A stretch of 64,000 nt of DNA from Diphasiastrum complanatum (taxonomy: Eukaryota; Streptophyta; Lycopodiopsida; Lycopodiales; Lycopodiaceae), in NCBI GenBank assembly GCA_029204225.1, contig MU832549.1:1-64000 (forward strand), given 5' to 3'. A model generated the notes under the pieces. That model did no database searches, was not told the DNA's origin, and saw only the letters and a list, made by a program, of their open reading frames with translations. A program made the translations under genes and the position numbers. Every line of letters begins with the position of its first letter. The stretch's first letter is position 1. Shown here piece by piece: positions 51,695 to 63,140 of this stretch.

Positions 51695-54600
51695 CTAGCT
51701 TGGTTCAATCATTGCTTTACTAATCACTCCAAGTGATGATCTGAACTTCATAAAAGGTGTCTTTTGAAGTGGTTTAGTAAGTAGATCAGCTACACATTCA
51801 TTGCTTGGAACATGCTCCAAAGCAATCTCCTTGGCTTGCACCATTTCTCTCACAAAGTGATGGCATATCTCAATGTGCTTAGATCTTGCATGGAAGATTG
51901 GGTTAGATGCAAGGTGTTGGGCTGATATATTGTCATTGTAGATGATTGGTGCCTCCTCTGAATCCATGATCTTTAGTTCCACCAATAATCTCTTGATCCA
52001 AAGTACCTCCTTTGTAGTGGTTGTCAAAGCTTTGTACTCGGCCTCGGTTGAAGATAGAGATATAGTTTCTTGCTTTTTTGAAAGCCATGAAACCACACCT
52101 TCTCCTATGAAAGTTGAATAGGCACTTGTTGATTTCCTATCCCTCTTGTCCCCTGCAAAATCTGAATCACTAAATGCATGAAGGTTAATCACATCTCCTC
52201 TATATAGAATCCCAAAATCCAATGTACCCGAGATGTATCTTAGAATCCTCTTAGCCTTTTTCCAATGGATATTCAATGGCTTTTGCATGGATTGGCTCAA
52301 CCTACATACACTAAAGCTAAGATCTGGTCTAGTTATAGTGATCCACATTAAGGAACCTATAAGTTGCCTAAACAAAGTGATGTCCATGAAGGATCTTTCA
52401 TCATCTTCATTTGGCACTTTTACATCTTGCTCCATTGGTGTGTCAACACTTTTGCATACTTCCATCTTAAACTTCTTCAAAAGACTTTGAGCATAGTTTA
52501 CTTGACTTATAAAGATAAAATCATACCCTCTAAGTACTTCTATGCCTAAGATGAAGTGAAGACACCCTAGATCTACCATCTTGAACTCTAAGGATAGATC
52601 TATCTTGATTTTTTCAATACCATCAACACTATTTCCACTAATGATGATGTCATCTACATAAATGAGTAAAAGTACAATACCAACATCATCAAACTTAATG
52701 TAAAGAGTGGGATCATATTCACTTTGAACAAAAGAAAGTGAAATAAGATAGCAATATAGTCTTGAATTCCAAGATCTCGAGGCTTGCTTCAAGCCATAGA
52801 TGCTTCTTTGGAGATGGCATACTTTGTTCTCCATTCCATGCTTGATGAACCCTTGTGGCTGCTCCATATAGATATCCTCTTCCAAAAAACCATTCAAGAA
52901 AGCATTAGAGACATCCATTTGACATAGAATCCATCCAAAATGTGATGCAAGTGCAATGATTAGTCTTATTGTGACCATCTTGGCCACGGGTGCAAAAGTT
53001 TCCTCATAGTCTATCCCTCTCTCTTGAGCATAACCTTTTGCAACTAATCTTGCTTTATGTTTGTTAACACTCCCATTTGCATTCAACTTAAGCTTGAAGA
53101 CCCACTTGCATCCTATTACATTCCTTTGAGGTCTCTCAACAAGCAACCAAGTTTCATTCTCAATCAAGGCATCATACTCATCCAACATAGCTTTATACCA
53201 TTCTTTGGAGTTCAATGCATCTTCAACATTGGACGGTTCTTCAAAACTAGATAAAGCATAAGAAGTGGATGATATACCCTCAACTTGCTGTCCTTTTCCT
53301 TGATATGTGAGCCTTGATGGCTCCACTTTTGCCCTTGAAGATCTCCTTGGTGTGATAGGTGGGTTTGGTGCTTGCTCCTCCATGAGCTCCTCCTCAAAAC
53401 CAAGATCTTGCTCCTCGGCCATCTTCTTCTTGATTGTTGGAGCACTTGAGCCTTCTTCAAGCATATGCATATGATGTTCATCAAAGATGACATCCCTTGA
53501 AACAACAAATTTGTTCAAGGATGGGAGATAGACTTTGTAGCCCTTGCTTGAGCTTGCATATCCAAGCATGATCCCTCTTGTGGAAGATGGATCCTCCTTG
53601 GTTCTTGTTTCCAATGGCACATGCACATAACATATACACCCAAAAACTTTCAAGTGATTAAGATTGGTTTTCTTTCCATACAACATCTCATATGGAGTTT
53701 TGCCTTCAATTGCTTTGCAAGACACCCTATTCATCAAGTAGTTTGCACATACAAGAGACTCACCCCAAAAGGATTTGGGCAAACAAGCATCTAATCTTAA
53801 AGCCTTAGAACATTCACATAATGTTCTATTCCTTCTTTCAGCAACTCCATTTTGTTGAGGAGTGTAAGGACAAGAAGTCTCTTTCTTGATCCCTTCCTCC
53901 TCACAAAAGGCCTTGAACTCATTGGAGATGAATTCTCCACCATTGTCACTTCTAAGAATCTTGATGCTATGATTATGATGCTTTTCCACAAACAACTTGA
54001 ACTTTACAAAAGTATCAAATACTTGAGACTTGAAGGAAAGTAAGAACACCCAACAATATCTTGAGTAGTCATCAATGAAGGTTAAAAACATGGATGAACC
54101 TCCATTAGATTTGGTGCTAGCAATGTGCACATCCGAGTGTATGAGTTCAAGAGGATGAGATGACTTTGTGATGGAGTTAGGAAACACCTTCTTATGTGCC
54201 TTGGATAAGGCACAAGCTTCACAAACCTTGTCTTCCTTCCCAATAGACCTTGGTAGGCCTAAAGCATACTCCTCCTTGATCATAGCCTCCATGGAACCCG
54301 AGTTGACATGTCCAAGTCTTTTGTGCCATAAAGTAAAGGTAGATATCTTGCTCTTCTCGGCCAACATGACAACATTAGTATCCACAAATGCATCCAGCTT
54401 ATAAAGTTTGCCAAGTCTAGTGCCCTTAGCCACTATCTTACCCTTCTTCTTGATGAAACATTCATTTGAAGCAAAGTCAACATTGAAACCATTGTCTACC
54501 ATTTGGCCAACACTTAGTAGATTCTTTGTTATTGTAGGAATGTACAAAACACCTTCTATGTTGATCTTTTTGGAAGATCCTAAGCAAAGGGGAATGCTAC

Positions 54601-55663
54601 CAACTCCTTCAATCTTACAAGCTTCATCATTTGCTGTATAGATAGACTTTATAGGTCCATCATAAGATAAGAGAGAAGAAAAAAACTCCCTTTTACTAGT
54701 CATGTGTGAACTAGCACCCGAGTCAATCCACCAAGGATCTTCTCCTTTGAAGCTTGTTGAAGAAAATATGGACATCATGAGAGAGTCCTCATGTGAACTC
54801 TCCTCCTCCTCCTCTTTGCTCATGTTGGCTTGGCTTTGATCTTGCTTCCTCTTGAAGCATTCCGAGGCATAATGCCCCATCTTGCTACAATAGTAGCACT
54901 TCACCTTTGATTTGTCCTTCTTGACTTTGGTGGTTGATGGAGATGCCTTTGGGGGTCCTTCTTGATCCTCAAGCTTTGTAGACTTCTTGAATGTTGATCC
55001 TTTGCATTTGGACTTGCCTTTGCCTTTGGTGAAGAGAGCTTGGTCATCTCCACCTTGGATGGAAAGCCTATCCATCCTCTCTTGCATTTGGCTCCTTCTT
55101 GATTCCTCGGCCATGAGCGTGCCTTGGAGTTCTTCAAGTATGGGTAGCTTACCCATAATTGCATATCCCTGAACCAAATTGTCAAATTCAAAGCTTAGTC
55201 CATTCAATATGAGTTGAACAAGCTCTTCATCCTTGATAGGTTCACCTATAAAGGCTAGCTCTTTGTTCAATTCTTTTACTCTTAGGACAAAAGTATGTGC
55301 ACTCTCTCCTTTCTTTTGATAGCTTCTATAGATTTGATTCTTCAAAGCTAACATTCTAGTTTGGTTCTTGGATTCATAGACCTTTTGCAAAGTCTCCCAA
55401 GTATCTTGAGCTGAAGTGCAATCTCCTACCTCTCTTAAGAGTTCATTTGCAACATTCATTTTTATGCAATGTAGTGCAACATTGCACCTCTTGATGTATT
55501 TGGCTTTTTCTTGAGGATGAATAGGTTCACCCTCCTTACCATTTACAATTTCCATCAGATCTTGCATGATCATGATAGATTCCATTCTAACTTTCCATAT
55601 GGAATAGTTAGTTTTGTTGAGCCTTTCATTAGTATCCAAAAGATATGCATTTATAGATGCCAT
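51695..55663 (-). CDS. Copia gag-pol polyprotein, 1322 aa
   Basis: Domains in order: UBN2/gag-like capsid (about 50-200); CCHC knuckle CYYCSKMGHYASEC (256-269); aspartic protease WWIDSGASSH (Asp314); GAG-pre-integrase HHCC finger (H447, H452, C481, C484); integrase core with Asp511, Asp573 and Glu609; integrase C-terminal region to about 730; basic hinge near 772-786; reverse transcriptase with QMDVSNAFL (Asp917) and YVDD (1002-1005); RNase H with Asp1166, Glu1207/1209 and Asp1244; tail ADLLTKPLQ (1292-1300). Every catalytic residue expected for the family is present and there is no stop or frameshift. The start at 55663 is the first Met after the leader and opens with MASINAYLLD, typical of copia gag. 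The stop lies four bases before the polypurine tract. Confidence 0.97.
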   Translation of the reverse strand: MASINAYLLDTNERLNKTNYSIWKVRMESIMIMQDLMEIVNGKEGEPIHPQEKAKYIKRCNVALHCIKMNVANELLREVGDCTSAQDTWETLQKVYESKNQTRMLALKNQIYRSYQKKGESAHTFVLRVKELNKELAFIGEPIKDEELVQLILNGLSFEFDNLVQGYAIMGKLPILEELQGTLMAEESRRSQMQERMDRLSIQGGDDQALFTKGKGKSKCKGSTFKKSTKLEDQEGPPKASPSTTKVKKDKSKVKCYYCSKMGHYASECFKRKQDQSQANMSKEEEEESSHEDSLMMSIFSSTSFKGEDPWWIDSGASSHMTSKREFFSSLLSYDGPIKSIYTANDEACKIEGVGSIPLCLGSSKKINIEGVLYIPTITKNLLSVGQMVDNGFNVDFASNECFIKKKGKIVAKGTRLGKLYKLDAFVDTNVVMLAEKSKISTFTLWHKRLGHVNSGSMEAMIKEEYALGLPRSIGKEDKVCEACALSKAHKKVFPNSITKSSHPLELIHSDVHIASTKSNGGSSMFLTFIDDYSRYCWVFLLSFKSQVFDTFVKFKLFVEKHHNHSIKILRSDNGGEFISNEFKAFCEEEGIKKETSCPYTPQQNGVAERRNRTLCECSKALRLDACLPKSFWGESLVCANYLMNRVSCKAIEGKTPYEMLYGKKTNLNHLKVFGCICYVHVPLETRTKEDPSSTRGIMLGYASSSKGYKVYLPSLNKFVVSRDVIFDEHHMHMLEEGSSAPTIKKKMAEEQDLGFEEELMEEQAPNPPITPRRSSRAKVEPSRLTYQGKGQQVEGISSTSYALSSFEEPSNVEDALNSKEWYKAMLDEYDALIENETWLLVERPQRNVIGCKWVFKLKLNANGSVNKHKARLVAKGYAQERGIDYEETFAPVAKMVTIRLIIALASHFGWILCQMDVSNAFLNGFLEEDIYMEQPQGFIKHGMENKVCHLQRSIYGLKQASRSWNSRLYCYLISLSFVQSEYDPTLYIKFDDVGIVLLLIYVDDIIISGNSVDGIEKIKIDLSLEFKMVDLGCLHFILGIEVLRGYDFIFISQVNYAQSLLKKFKMEVCKSVDTPMEQDVKVPNEDDERSFMDITLFRQLIGSLMWITITRPDLSFSVCRLSQSMQKPLNIHWKKAKRILRYISGTLDFGILYRGDVINLHAFSDSDFAGDKRDRKSTSAYSTFIGEGVVSWLSKKQETISLSSTEAEYKALTTTTKEVLWIKRLLVELKIMDSEEAPIIYNDNISAQHLASNPIFHARSKHIEICHHFVREMVQAKEIALEHVPSNECVADLLTKPLQKTPFMKFRSSLGVISKAMIEPS

Positions 55664-56460
55664 CTAGTCTCCTAATCAAGGACTTGACACAAATGAAGGT
55701 TACTTCTATTGATTTGATTGAAGGTCTACCTTATCCCACTTCTTAGGGACCTGAAAAGATCAGTAATAGACTTCCTATAAAGATCTAAGAATGATCTCTA
55801 ACAAAATCAAATCATAGAATACTAGAAACAATGCACTTGCTTGATTGAAGTAGACAATACTAGTAGAATTGCCCCTCTTTCTATAAAGAACATTAAAGCT
55901 TCCAAATGATCTGATCAAGAGTGAATTTCAGCAACCTAATATACTTCCAAAATCACTTGTAAAAGATCTAAATGGAACTTAATGAGGATGCAACACAATC
56001 TACTATCCAATCACAAGCAAAAAATGATCAAAATTGATGAAAAATTGATCTAATTTGGTGCATAAGTCAGCAATGGTTGGACTGAACCTAAATCACTTTA
56101 GGAGGTGCCTAATACACCTTAGAACAGCCTTGAAGAGTCCCCAAAACTCTGATCTTCCCTCTCCTTGAATGCTAGAAAGCCTCCTCTATGAAATCACCTC
56201 CAAAACTCGCTTAGAAATCAATGCTTGGAGCAAGCAAAACTTGCTATCTTGGTAATGTGAATTGAATTCAACTTTGCCTCTGGTTTTAGACACCTAAACA
56301 CCTGCAAATGAAGTCACACAACACCAATCTCCAATGTATTTGACTCACTTTGAGTTCTAGAATCAATACTAGATGCTAAGATCCAATCTACACAAGATTT
56401 AGATCAAAAATTGTGATCAAATTGAATGAAAACCAAGGATTTAGCTCATTTCAGCCTTTA

Positions 56461-56473
56461 GGCTCTGATACCA
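56461..56473 (-). other. Primer-binding site (initiator tRNA-Met) of the intact copia
   Basis: TGGTATCAGAGCC on the minus strand directly after the 5' LTR end, complementary to the 3' end of plant initiator tRNA-Met. The same 13-mer occurs in the TRIM-like element at 25548-25560. Confidence 0.95.
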
Positions 56474-57155
56474 TGTAAAAATTACAGCAAATAAGGATCC
56501 TAAAACACTTGAAATGATGAGGGAAACAATAGATTATGATTTCATAAGATTAGCACAAGTTGAACCATCAAAATCCATCAAAAATCTATGCTTGAACCTC
56601 ACTAAATGGCCCAAATCCTTGAAGAAGGCTTCACACGTGTGAAAGTACGGCCTCCCACAGTCTGAGTACTGTACACCAGACCTACATTCAATCCTATAAT
56701 CATTAGTAATCACAAGTACTCAAACAATTATGAACATAGAGAGCAATTGCACCATTATGAGAGAAAAAACATGAAATTGCTTGATTGATTTTGGTGAGAT
56801 ATCATCACCTATATATACATGATCCATCACGGTTTTGGGCAGGTATGAGTAGCCCTAAACCTATCCCTAATGCTAATTTTGGTGGATCTTTCATCCCTAC
56901 CAAGTTAGGGTTGGAATCTTGGAGATCCCTCAACAATGCAAAAATTACCAAAAATAGCTCCTATTTTTTCTCCCTTGTATCTAAGCATAATTTGGACTCA
57001 TTCCAAAGGTTCTAACACTTAGGTCTACTTGAGAACATCCTTATGAATGGAATCCTATGCTATTTGGCACGTGTGACAAGCCACATCATGACCATCTAAC
57101 TATTTACAAGTCATATGACCAAAACTAGTCAAGCTAGAATTGTGAATTTTTAACA
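56474..57155 (-). repeat. 5' LTR of the intact copia
   Basis: 682 bp, the promoter-bearing LTR in element orientation. Near-identical to 50999-51680. Confidence 0.95.
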
Positions 57156-57160
57156 TATGC

Positions 57161-57360
57161 ACTCTCACAAATACACACAGTACATACATAAACACATGCA
57201 CTCACTTACACTCATGTACATACATAAACATATGCACTCACGTACATACACACACATACATCCCTAAACCATCGGCCACCATCCAAATCATCGGCCGTCA
57301 CCCAGATCGTCAACGACGGGCATACCCATTAGTGTATGTATGTATGTATGTATGTATGTA

Positions 57361-57397
<37 letters not shown>

Positions 57398-57400
57398 CAG
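57161..57400 (+). repeat. CA-rich tract continuing the pre-insertion repeat, then (TGTA)n(TA)n
   Basis: 57161-57300 has CACTCA/CATACATA motifs and CATCGGCC repeats that match the composition left of the copia (50930-50998). A TGTA run follows (57333-57364), then TA (57365-57397). Confidence 0.85.
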
Positions 57401-60131
57401 CCAATAGTAACTGAACAAAAGATATTTTGAGTATTTGCGCAAATATAACATAGTAAAAACACAAGAAAAGAAGAGAATATATAATTTCTTAGATCAATTA
57501 GGTAATTACTTGTATGAAACAGATCGATTAGTAAGATTCACACATTATCATCTCGCTCATCAATAGAAGGCTTTTTTTTTAAAAAAAATAGCTATTGTTG
57601 TCAATGCACTCTTAATTAGTATTTGATTTACCAATGGCTAAGTTTTATCATCTTTATGTAGATCTTCCTCTAGAGTATGGCCAACTTAGGACAATGAATT
57701 CAAAAGATGGAAAGCTATCTCCTTCTGATATGATACCTCACAAGGAAGAAAAATTGTAGAATTTAGATTTATGGTCATCAGGATTGTTGTATCCTTTTGT
57801 TCCTCATTCATTACAACATCATGACTTTGATTTATATACTTGCATCTTGATTATGAATACCGAAATTAAAACTCTAAATACCAAGTATGAATATTCTAAT
57901 AGGGATCGTGAATACTCTAAATTCAATCGTTTGTGAATATGTTGAATAATGATCATTAGTCCTTTGAACACTACATTAATACAATCAATAATGAATCGTG
58001 AAAAATGATTCTAAATTATATATATATTGAAATTATAAAAAATTATTATTTTAAACTACTTTTTTGAATATTGAATCATGAAATTATTGGTATCAAATTA
58101 TGACTTTTTTATCATGAATATTGGGATCATCAATTCTTTTGAGTGGTGAAGTCATGAATATCGATTAACAACTTTTTTTGATATTGAGATTGTGAATAAT
58201 GACTTTTGTAAGTAATAAATCATTATTTGTGTTAATACCAAACATGAATTTCATCTATGCTACTAGCTACTAGCTAGTATTGCATTGTAATGAATATTGA
58301 TTATTGAATTTGCAAATTTGATCATAAAATTGTGAATACTACTTTTTGCAAACATGGAATTTGGATTTGTTAAAATTGAGTTTTAAAACTATAAAGACCA
58401 AATATTAAATATATGACTAGGCATTGTGTCACCTTGTCCGAGACAACAGAGCAATGTAGTGCTCCACACAAGCTAACACAGCGTCATCATCAAGACAATG
58501 TGCTCTTAACCAAGCTAGCACCTTTTGCACGGGCCACCCACTCCTAGCACAATCACCCCCACTTGAAAACCAAGTTATAAAGTGTGGTTTGAAGTTTTCA
58601 AATCTTAAGTTTTGCATGGGTTTAAAATTTAAATTTGAGCTGTAGTTAGAATGTCGCATTGTTATTATAAGTGGTTAAAGAAGTAGAGCTAGAATAAGGT
58701 TAATGAGTGAGTTGAATCTTGGGTTATATAGTGTGATTTAATTGAGACCGTTGGGTCATATCATATGAACCATTGTCAAACGTTTATTGATAAACTTAGT
58801 CTTCATTATAAATCATGACTAATGAAAAAGCCCTTTTTGGTCCCACAGTTAAATGTTCATTTGATGGAGCAAGAATAATGTTGATTACTGAAAGAGCTCA
58901 TTTTTAGTCTAAAAGGACCATACTTGTTCATCTCATGGAGGAGAATGGGAGCCATTTAATACCACCTAAGCTTTTGGAAGCCAAAAAATATTCCAAAAAA
59001 TTGGAAAGTAAAGCATCTTATCAAGTCACTTGGAGAAGATTTGCATCTATATATTTATTTAAGCCTAAATGAACAACAAATGAAATTCTTAATGTGTGTC
59101 TACTCAAATCTTATGTGAACTGACGATCTAGATTGAGTTTGGGGACCACCATGACGTAGGGCATAATAATAGAATCTCATTTTCTACAAATTTGATTGGC
59201 TGTAATATTCACCGCTAAAAATCAAAAGTTTTCATGGATGAAATTTTGAAAATACTTAACCTTAGTGATGGATGGAATCTTGAAAACACATAAGCCTCAT
59301 GGCTAGAGTTTTTAAAATAAGAAGCCCTAAGGAAAGGAATCATTAACACATTCTTGAAAATGATTCTTTTTTAATTCTTTGAAAATTTTCATGAGGCACA
59401 GAGTTGTTGGCCCATGGTAAACATATAGCAGATCTTCTCTCATCTCAACTCACCTCTACCACAGCCCTACAAAAGTACTTGTCATTATTTCCTCACAATG
59501 GGACTCCAAACCATTATGGAGTGTGCTTAGGAGGATCAAATAAAAGATTGAATCAATGAGAAAAAATCTATGCTTTTGTTGCAGCTTATATTTATATGTA
59601 ATTTTGCACACTGTCTTTGTAGCATGTGCTATATGTATTTATCCACCTTAGTGTTTCAATCACTGATTCGATCTCCATAGAGATTGATTCGTTCCAGAAA
59701 ATGCACAATGCTTTCTATTTTCTATAATCATCACCGAATCAGCTTCGCTCTGCATATCATATTTACACTTGATGGTAAGGAGCTTGCAGCATTTACTACT
59801 GCATGTGTATCAGCCCCTTTGTAAAATTCCTTACAAATTCCTTTGATGATTGATGGGCAAGCCAGTATCTCTCCCATTTTATGTACATTTGCGCTTTTGT
59901 TTGGACTTCCCAGAGGGACAAGCAACCCCTGTTTATGATAAAGCAGTACGATATCATGACTGTTATCCTGCATCTAAACAAAAATGCCATGTGGGCGCCA
60001 GAGCGGACGCCCAGGAAGTCCAAAAGCATTCCAGATCAATGAGTGCTGCATGTTGAAGCTACTATCTGCTACGCATGCTATGCAAATGCCTGCACTTGTT
60101 ACAACCTCGCGGTGGCAGCTTCATAAGGGGT
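57401..60131. other. AT-rich intergenic, then J8 copy B 3' flank
   Basis: 57780-58330 is low-complexity with recurring GAATATTGAATCATGAA-like words. 58400-59690 shows nothing recognisable. 59700-59775 matches (inverted) the 3' flank of J8 copy A at 34640-34720. About 59850-60110 has no counterpart beside copy A and is probably an insertion in the 3' UTR region. Confidence 0.45.
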
Positions 60132-60890
60132 TCACAGGTGAATGCTGATGTGAGAAGTATAATCGCGTGTCCCAGCGCCTTCCCAGCCCATCCACTCCTC
60201 CCAATCTTCCCATGAGTCATCATTGATGCCCATCAGACCTTCCGAAACGACCGAAGTGCATTCATAAGAGGAATCATCCATGTAACTTCCAGATTGCGAA
60301 GCTGCTGTGCTCATCAAAGCCCCCTGCAAACATTGATTTCATTTTTAATGTAAGTTCCCTGTGAAGTTCTCAAGGATTGAATATTTAACGTGAAAATTGG
60401 GCGAAAATTGAGAAACATATTACAAGACTGTCTATACCTCGTAGGCCATTTGAATCTGCTTGAACTTAGGGGCACAATAATCCCCTTTGCACACATCAGG
60501 ATGGTACTGCAAAATCGATCCAAAAAAATTGCGTTAGATATGACAACGATACCAAGCCACTTTTCAAATGAAGTTTCGTCATCCGATAGAAGTCCTACCA
60601 AAGCTACATCACAGAAGGTAATAAGGTAAATCGTGAGAGTAGATCTGTACCTGAAGAGCCAGCCGGCGATACGCTCTCTTGATATCCTGCTTTGAAGTTC
60701 CAGGGTGGACACCCAGGGTAGCAAAGTGATCTCCTGCATTACGCCCCACGTAAGCCTTAACCATCAAAGCCCCTTGCTTGTAACGATCTGAAGATGAATA
60801 ACTACTTGGCAACAGTTTCTCTTGATACAAAGGGCTTATACGGCAACTTTGTCTAAGACCTGGTAGTTGTAATGAAACTGCTCGTGCCAT
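60132..60890 (-). CDS. J8: Chloroplast-type DnaJ protein, J8-like (copy B)
   Basis: Exons 60890-60651, 60506-60438 and 60323-60132 (240, 69 and 192 nt) encode 166 aa with the same phase-0 intron positions as copy A. The two proteins align without gaps at about 132 of 166 residues. The HPD triad (82-84), the YHPDVCKGD context and the C-terminal [18 protein letters not shown] are intact, and the differences cluster in the transit-peptide-like N-terminus (for example residues 13-18) and around 105-126, so both copies look functional. Conservation continues upstream of the start (GACGTTCCCAAATGGCACGAG against the same context in copy A) and into the 3' flank. It is likely a stromal or thylakoid-associated co-chaperone of Hsp70; targeting is inferred. 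It is transcribed toward copy A. Confidence 0.93.
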
Positions 60891-61829
60891 TTGGGAACGT
60901 CAAAATGTAAACACAAAAATGTGCCGCCAACAAAGCAAACTGATTTGTGTAATGGATTAGGGAGGTTCAATAAGATTCTGAAAACAACAGGATAATACAC
61001 GATCGATCCCTTGAACAAATTTCTGCAAGGCCTCCTAGCAAAGACGGATACGGACAAAATATCCAGATTTGATTCCAGTCTATGGAATGTAATTTATAAA
61101 GTTGAAGCGGAAAGGAACCAATAATAGACTGAATCTGTCATAAGAAAATTTAGAAGAACTTGTGGCTAAACTCAAAAACAAATAGCAGAACCAAACCCTG
61201 AACGAAATAAAAAAACCTACGATCGTTCGCCGTGAGAAATATTTCCCGAAAAGCCGAACCACCCAACGCCGCAAAAGCAACAGAAATGCTATTTTCCTAG
61301 AAACAAGAGGCAATCAAAAGGCACAAAAGCAACAACAGGAATTACGAAGACTTGCTGAATTGATACAAATAAATCAGAACGGAAGCAATTTCCAGTCTAG
61401 AGTCTTAAGATTACACGGGAAATAGAACAGAACAACAGTTGATTGCAATTTGTGGTGATTTATATGCATGGAAGCGATGAATGTTTGATCGCCAAGGCTG
61501 AAGCTTATCCTTCCACAAGTGACGGTGAGGGTGAGGTTTCCGTGTTCACGCGTAGGTGCAATAGAAAATAATAATAAATTTTGTATATTGAAGCTGAACG
61601 GTTTGAATGCATGAGTATTGGATAATGGATAATGGCGTTTAGTAGACGTGGCACGATGGCTACTTTATTTCTGAAATTTGCGTTGTGGATATAACATGGG
61701 AGCATGTCCTTATCCAACGGTATTACTACATCAAAATTTGAGGTTAATGGGTTCTCTTTTGACATTTTTTGTGTAGGGGAAAGCCCTGCCTTTCGCGAGG
61801 GTGCTGGGGCCTTCCTTAACATAAAGCTT
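60891..61829. other. J8 copy B upstream region
   Basis: 60891-61050 resembles 33430-33588 upstream of copy A (GGCACATTTTT, TGAACCTC.CTAAT, GATCGATCGT), so promoter/5' UTR sequence was duplicated with the gene. The minus-strand frames at 61080-61313 and 61505-61822 show no domain and are probably chance. The rest is unassigned. Confidence 0.5.
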
Positions 61830-63140
61830 CAATGAAAATAAAGCAAAAAATATTCATAAGAGGTAGATGATAGCGATGGAGGAGGCACCAAATTGACGTA
61901 TAGCTCCATATTTGTCCCATAAAAATAGACCATCATCTCATGTATTCCATTACATGGCCTTATGAGTACGAACCAAGGAAGTTCAGTCTTAAGTAGTCTT
62001 CCCTCTTGCCTTTCTAATGTACCCAAAATTCAGAAACCAAATTATTTATCAGTTGGTGTCGACAAACATCAACAACCTTCTCTTGCACCATTGGTACAAA
62101 GGTAGTCAGATCCTCCAATTCAACCAGTTCACTTTATGGAATTAGAGAATCCTTTCGACTAAGTTTCTCTTTCAAACAACTTACGTAAAAAATAGGATAA
62201 ACCCCAACTCCAATTGAAAGATCTAGCTGTTAAGCAACCCGATTGATTTTCTTTACAACCTTTTATGGGTTGCTATATCATGGAGATAGCTTATGACATT
62301 TTTCCATCCACAATACCTTAGAATCTTTAGGGATTTTAAGATACACCTAAGTTCCAACTTCAAATTTTTGAGATGAGAGATTGTGGTTAGCATAAAACTA
62401 AGCTCTATCTTGAGCGGTTTTAATGCTTTCTTTGTGCCACTTATAGAATTTCTTGCATATCTTGCAAGAAATCCACTGCATCGTGTACATCAGCATAAAA
62501 GGACTAAACCAGATGGCAGAATGCTTTGCACTATTGTGTATGAACTCAACCACCATTAGATTCCAGGTGATCTAAAGAACTAAGACTAAGGGTTGTTTTA
62601 AGTTTATCAAAAACTGACTGCCAGCACTTGACAATGAATTTGGAGTCATGGTTACTGACAATATTATTCGGCAAGCCATACAATCTGAACAACTTTTCAA
62701 TGAAAAGCTTGGCTAGTTCAAATGCCTTGACAATTGATTTAGTTGGTATAAATTGTGACTATTTGGTTAGCCTGTAAACCACCACCCAAATTGCATCATG
62801 ACCCTTCTAGGTTTTAGGGAGTTCGATCACAAACTCCATTGAAATACTTTCCATTTCTTGTGGGAAAAAATCCAAAGGATGTAAAAGACCCGCAACTTTG
62901 ATTCTTTTTGTTTTATTATGTTGGCATTGTTCACAACCTTAAACATATGCCTTGACATGCCAGAAGAAGTTCTACCTGACAAGTGTCCTCTATATGTTTT
63001 GGTGACTAGCACAAGGGTTGTCGTGACACTGCTGCAGAATTTAGGACCGCAAGTCCTCCATATCTGACACGCAAACCTTTCCCTTACAGAAAAGAAGGCC
63101 ATTCTTTATGGAATAGTCTTCAAGTATCTCCATGTAATTT
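61830..63140 (-). pseudogene. Ty3/gypsy integrase relic (chromovirus-like tail)
   Basis: A single minus-strand register with many stops reads: FCKGKVCVSD; zinc-finger remnants H-N-P-C-A-S-H and CEQCQHNKTKRIK, then AGLLHPLDFF; the core start ESISMEFVIELPK (the usual first Asp is Glu); KGHDAIWVVVYRLT; IVSNHDSKF; then the C-terminal domain with SKFEVGTxVYLK, VVKKINRVAxQLDL and SCLKEKLSRKD, and, near 62025-61990, EFWVH followed by KGKREDY, which could be a decayed chromodomain. RT and RNase H are absent. No LTR identified. Confidence 0.8.

Larger units (their letters stand above)
50999..57155 (-). mobile_element. Intact, recently inserted Ty1/copia retrotransposon
   Basis: LTRs 50999-51680 and 56474-57155 are both 682 bp, begin TGTAAAAATT and end TTTTTAACA (plus strand). 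I count 2 mismatches between them (AGATAAGC/AGATTAGC near 51074 and CAGTTTGAG/CAGTCTGAG near 51187). The target duplication TATGC is at 50994-50998 and 57156-57160. The element lies on the minus strand, so the right LTR is the 5' LTR: the PBS TGGTATCAGAGCC (56473-56461) follows it directly and the PPT GTGAGGAGGAG (51691-51681) directly precedes the 3' LTR. One uninterrupted polyprotein ORF spans most of the 4.8-kb interior, with a leader of about 800 bp (55664-56460). All parts needed for transposition appear present. Confidence 0.97.

Noticed and set aside
53212-55191. Other-frame ORFs inside the copia polyprotein
   Set aside because: Shadow frames of the intact 1322-codon ORF.
61505-61822. 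105-codon minus-strand ORF upstream of J8 copy B
   Set aside because: No domain, composition not protein-like, and located in probable promoter sequence.
62827-63102. 91-codon minus-strand ORF
   Set aside because: It is in a different register from the recognisable gypsy integrase sequence in the same place.
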